From assembly GCA_028678815.1 (NCBI GenBank), contig JAJRCS010000168.1, positions 1 to 6,430 of the forward strand: a stretch of 6,430 nucleotides of DNA, in the 5' to 3' direction. Under the pieces are notes generated by a model, which did not search any database, had not been told where the DNA came from, and saw nothing but the letters and a program-made list of their open reading frames with translations. The DNA is from Methanomicrobiales archaeon. Its GTDB lineage: Archaea > Halobacteriota > Methanomicrobia > Methanomicrobiales > JACTUA01. Position numbers and translations under genes: made by a program. Shown here one piece after another: positions 5,830-6,430 of this stretch (position 1 is the first letter of the stretch; the number at the start of each line of letters is the position of its first letter).

Positions 5830-6430
5830 CTATGGGCAGTGGGGCGGGCCGCCATCCGCGAGGCCGTTGTTGTACTCGTCGAGGATCTCCGAGTTGTCGG
5901 TAATGTCCGACTGGTCAACCAGCCCCTGCCACTCGGTCGGGGCGTTAGCCTCGAAGAATGCCTTTGCCCAGGCCATCGCAGCATCCACCTCAGGGGTGGT
6001 TGAGGCTGGTTCTGCCTGCAGCGTGTTCAGGACCGCCGCCATGTACTGGTGGGCGAGGGTGTAGTAGGCCCCGCCGTTCTCAGTCGAGGGCTCCGTGAGG
6101 AACACGTTATACCAGCTCTGCCCGCTCAGGAAGAATATCGTGTCTTCGCCTTCAGGCAGGATCTGGTTCCAGGTCGGATCCTGCTTGGATTTCCCGGTCT
6201 TCTCGTTCACGTCGTACTTCGTGTGGGTCTTCCAGTAGCCCGGAGTCAGGGTGCAGCCCTCCGGCTCCTCTTCACAGACACCGTTGTCACAGGTGCCACC
6301 GGTGCACGGAATGTCAGAGAGAGGCGTACAGGTTGCAGGACCCCATGCACAGACGCCGGGTACGCACTCCTGGGTTTCGTGGCCGAAACACTCCGGATCA
6401 GTCCCGCAGGTGTTACCGGTATCCCTGGTG
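5830..6430 (-). CDS. Cys-rich, probably secreted protein with GYWKTH domain, 5' end missing
   Basis: The frame is open from the right edge (first full codon 6429-6427) to TAG at 5832-5830, giving 199 visible residues. A GTG at 6210 would be an internal start; the sequence before it is clearly coding, so the true N-terminus lies outside. Visible residues 8-59 hold nine cysteines with units such as TCDNGVCE, like small disulfide-bonded extracellular modules. From C59 begins CTLTPGYWKTHTKYD, then TWNQILPEGEDTIFFLSGQS, GGAYYTLAHQYMAAVLNTL, a helical AKAFFEANAP stretch, and the end EYNNGLADGGPPHCP with a tenth cysteine (198). I recognise the order GYWKTH, FFLSGQS, YY-LAHQY-AA-LN, YNNG, HC as a conserved C-terminal domain of large bacterial secreted proteins; its function is not known to me. 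Cysteine pairs imply folding outside the cell. Composition is lower in GC (about 57-65% on lines I counted, against about 73% in the Usp-GNAT gene), which suggests acquisition. It ends in a strong terminator. Confidence 0.8.
   Translation of the reverse strand, partial: TRDTGNTCGTDPECFGHETQECVPGVCAWGPATCTPLSDIPCTGGTCDNGVCEEEPEGCTLTPGYWKTHTKYDVNEKTGKSKQDPTWNQILPEGEDTIFFLSGQSWYNVFLTEPSTENGGAYYTLAHQYMAAVLNTLQAEPASTTPEVDAAMAWAKAFFEANAPTEWQGLVDQSDITDNSEILDEYNNGLADGGPPHCP

Noticed and set aside
1..6430. CRISPR arrays, tRNA genes, insertion sequences, phage or toxin-antitoxin genes
   Set aside because: I looked for regularly spaced repeats, tRNA-like cloverleaf segments, transposase motifs and small paired genes and saw none. 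Repeated GAGGA and CCCGG words reflect codon bias.

Overview
The window looks like a piece of a high-GC archaeal chromosome. The best guess is a methanogen of the order Methanomicrobiales. This rests on protein style (a lipoprotein with a Thr/Pro-rich linker, tandem universal stress domains, a methanogen-type tandem rhodanese), short AT-rich TATA-like boxes in otherwise GC-rich spacers, starts with little or no leader, and strong use of CGG, CTC, GAG and ATC codons. It is an inference from reading; no 16S or database comparison was possible.

Layout, left to right. (1) Positions 1-797, plus strand: the 3' part of a tandem-domain thiosulfate sulfurtransferase (rhodanese), cut by the left edge. 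(2) Positions 810-2195 and 2240-3097, minus strand: two membrane transporters that probably form a unit. The upstream gene is a DMT/EamA-type 10-helix transporter and the downstream gene an APC-superfamily amino acid/polyamine-type permease. The rhodanese and permease genes converge with only 12 bases between them. (3) A divergent spacer around 3098-3140 holds a palindromic TATA-like box that may serve both directions. (4) Positions 3141-4304, plus strand: a secreted lipoprotein with a Thr/Pro linker and a transglutaminase-like Cys-His-Glu domain. (5) A 94-base spacer between convergent genes holds a hairpin. (6) Positions 4399-5694, minus strand: a three-domain protein, UspA-UspA-GNAT acetyltransferase, probably made from a leaderless or short-leader mRNA. 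(7) A spacer at 5695-5829 carries its promoter and the poly-U terminator of the next gene. (8) Positions 5830-6430, minus strand: the C-terminal part of a Cys-rich, probably secreted protein with a GYWKTH-type domain, cut by the right edge and lower in GC than its neighbours.

The genes do not form one pathway. They read as ordinary chromosomal neighbours: sulfur transfer, small-molecule transport, cell-surface proteins and stress response. No rRNA, tRNA, CRISPR array, transposase or phage gene is visible. The most notable item is the UspA-UspA-GNAT fusion. Second is the partial Cys-rich surface protein, whose composition and domain suggest it was acquired. I see no evidence for a wholly new multi-gene system.
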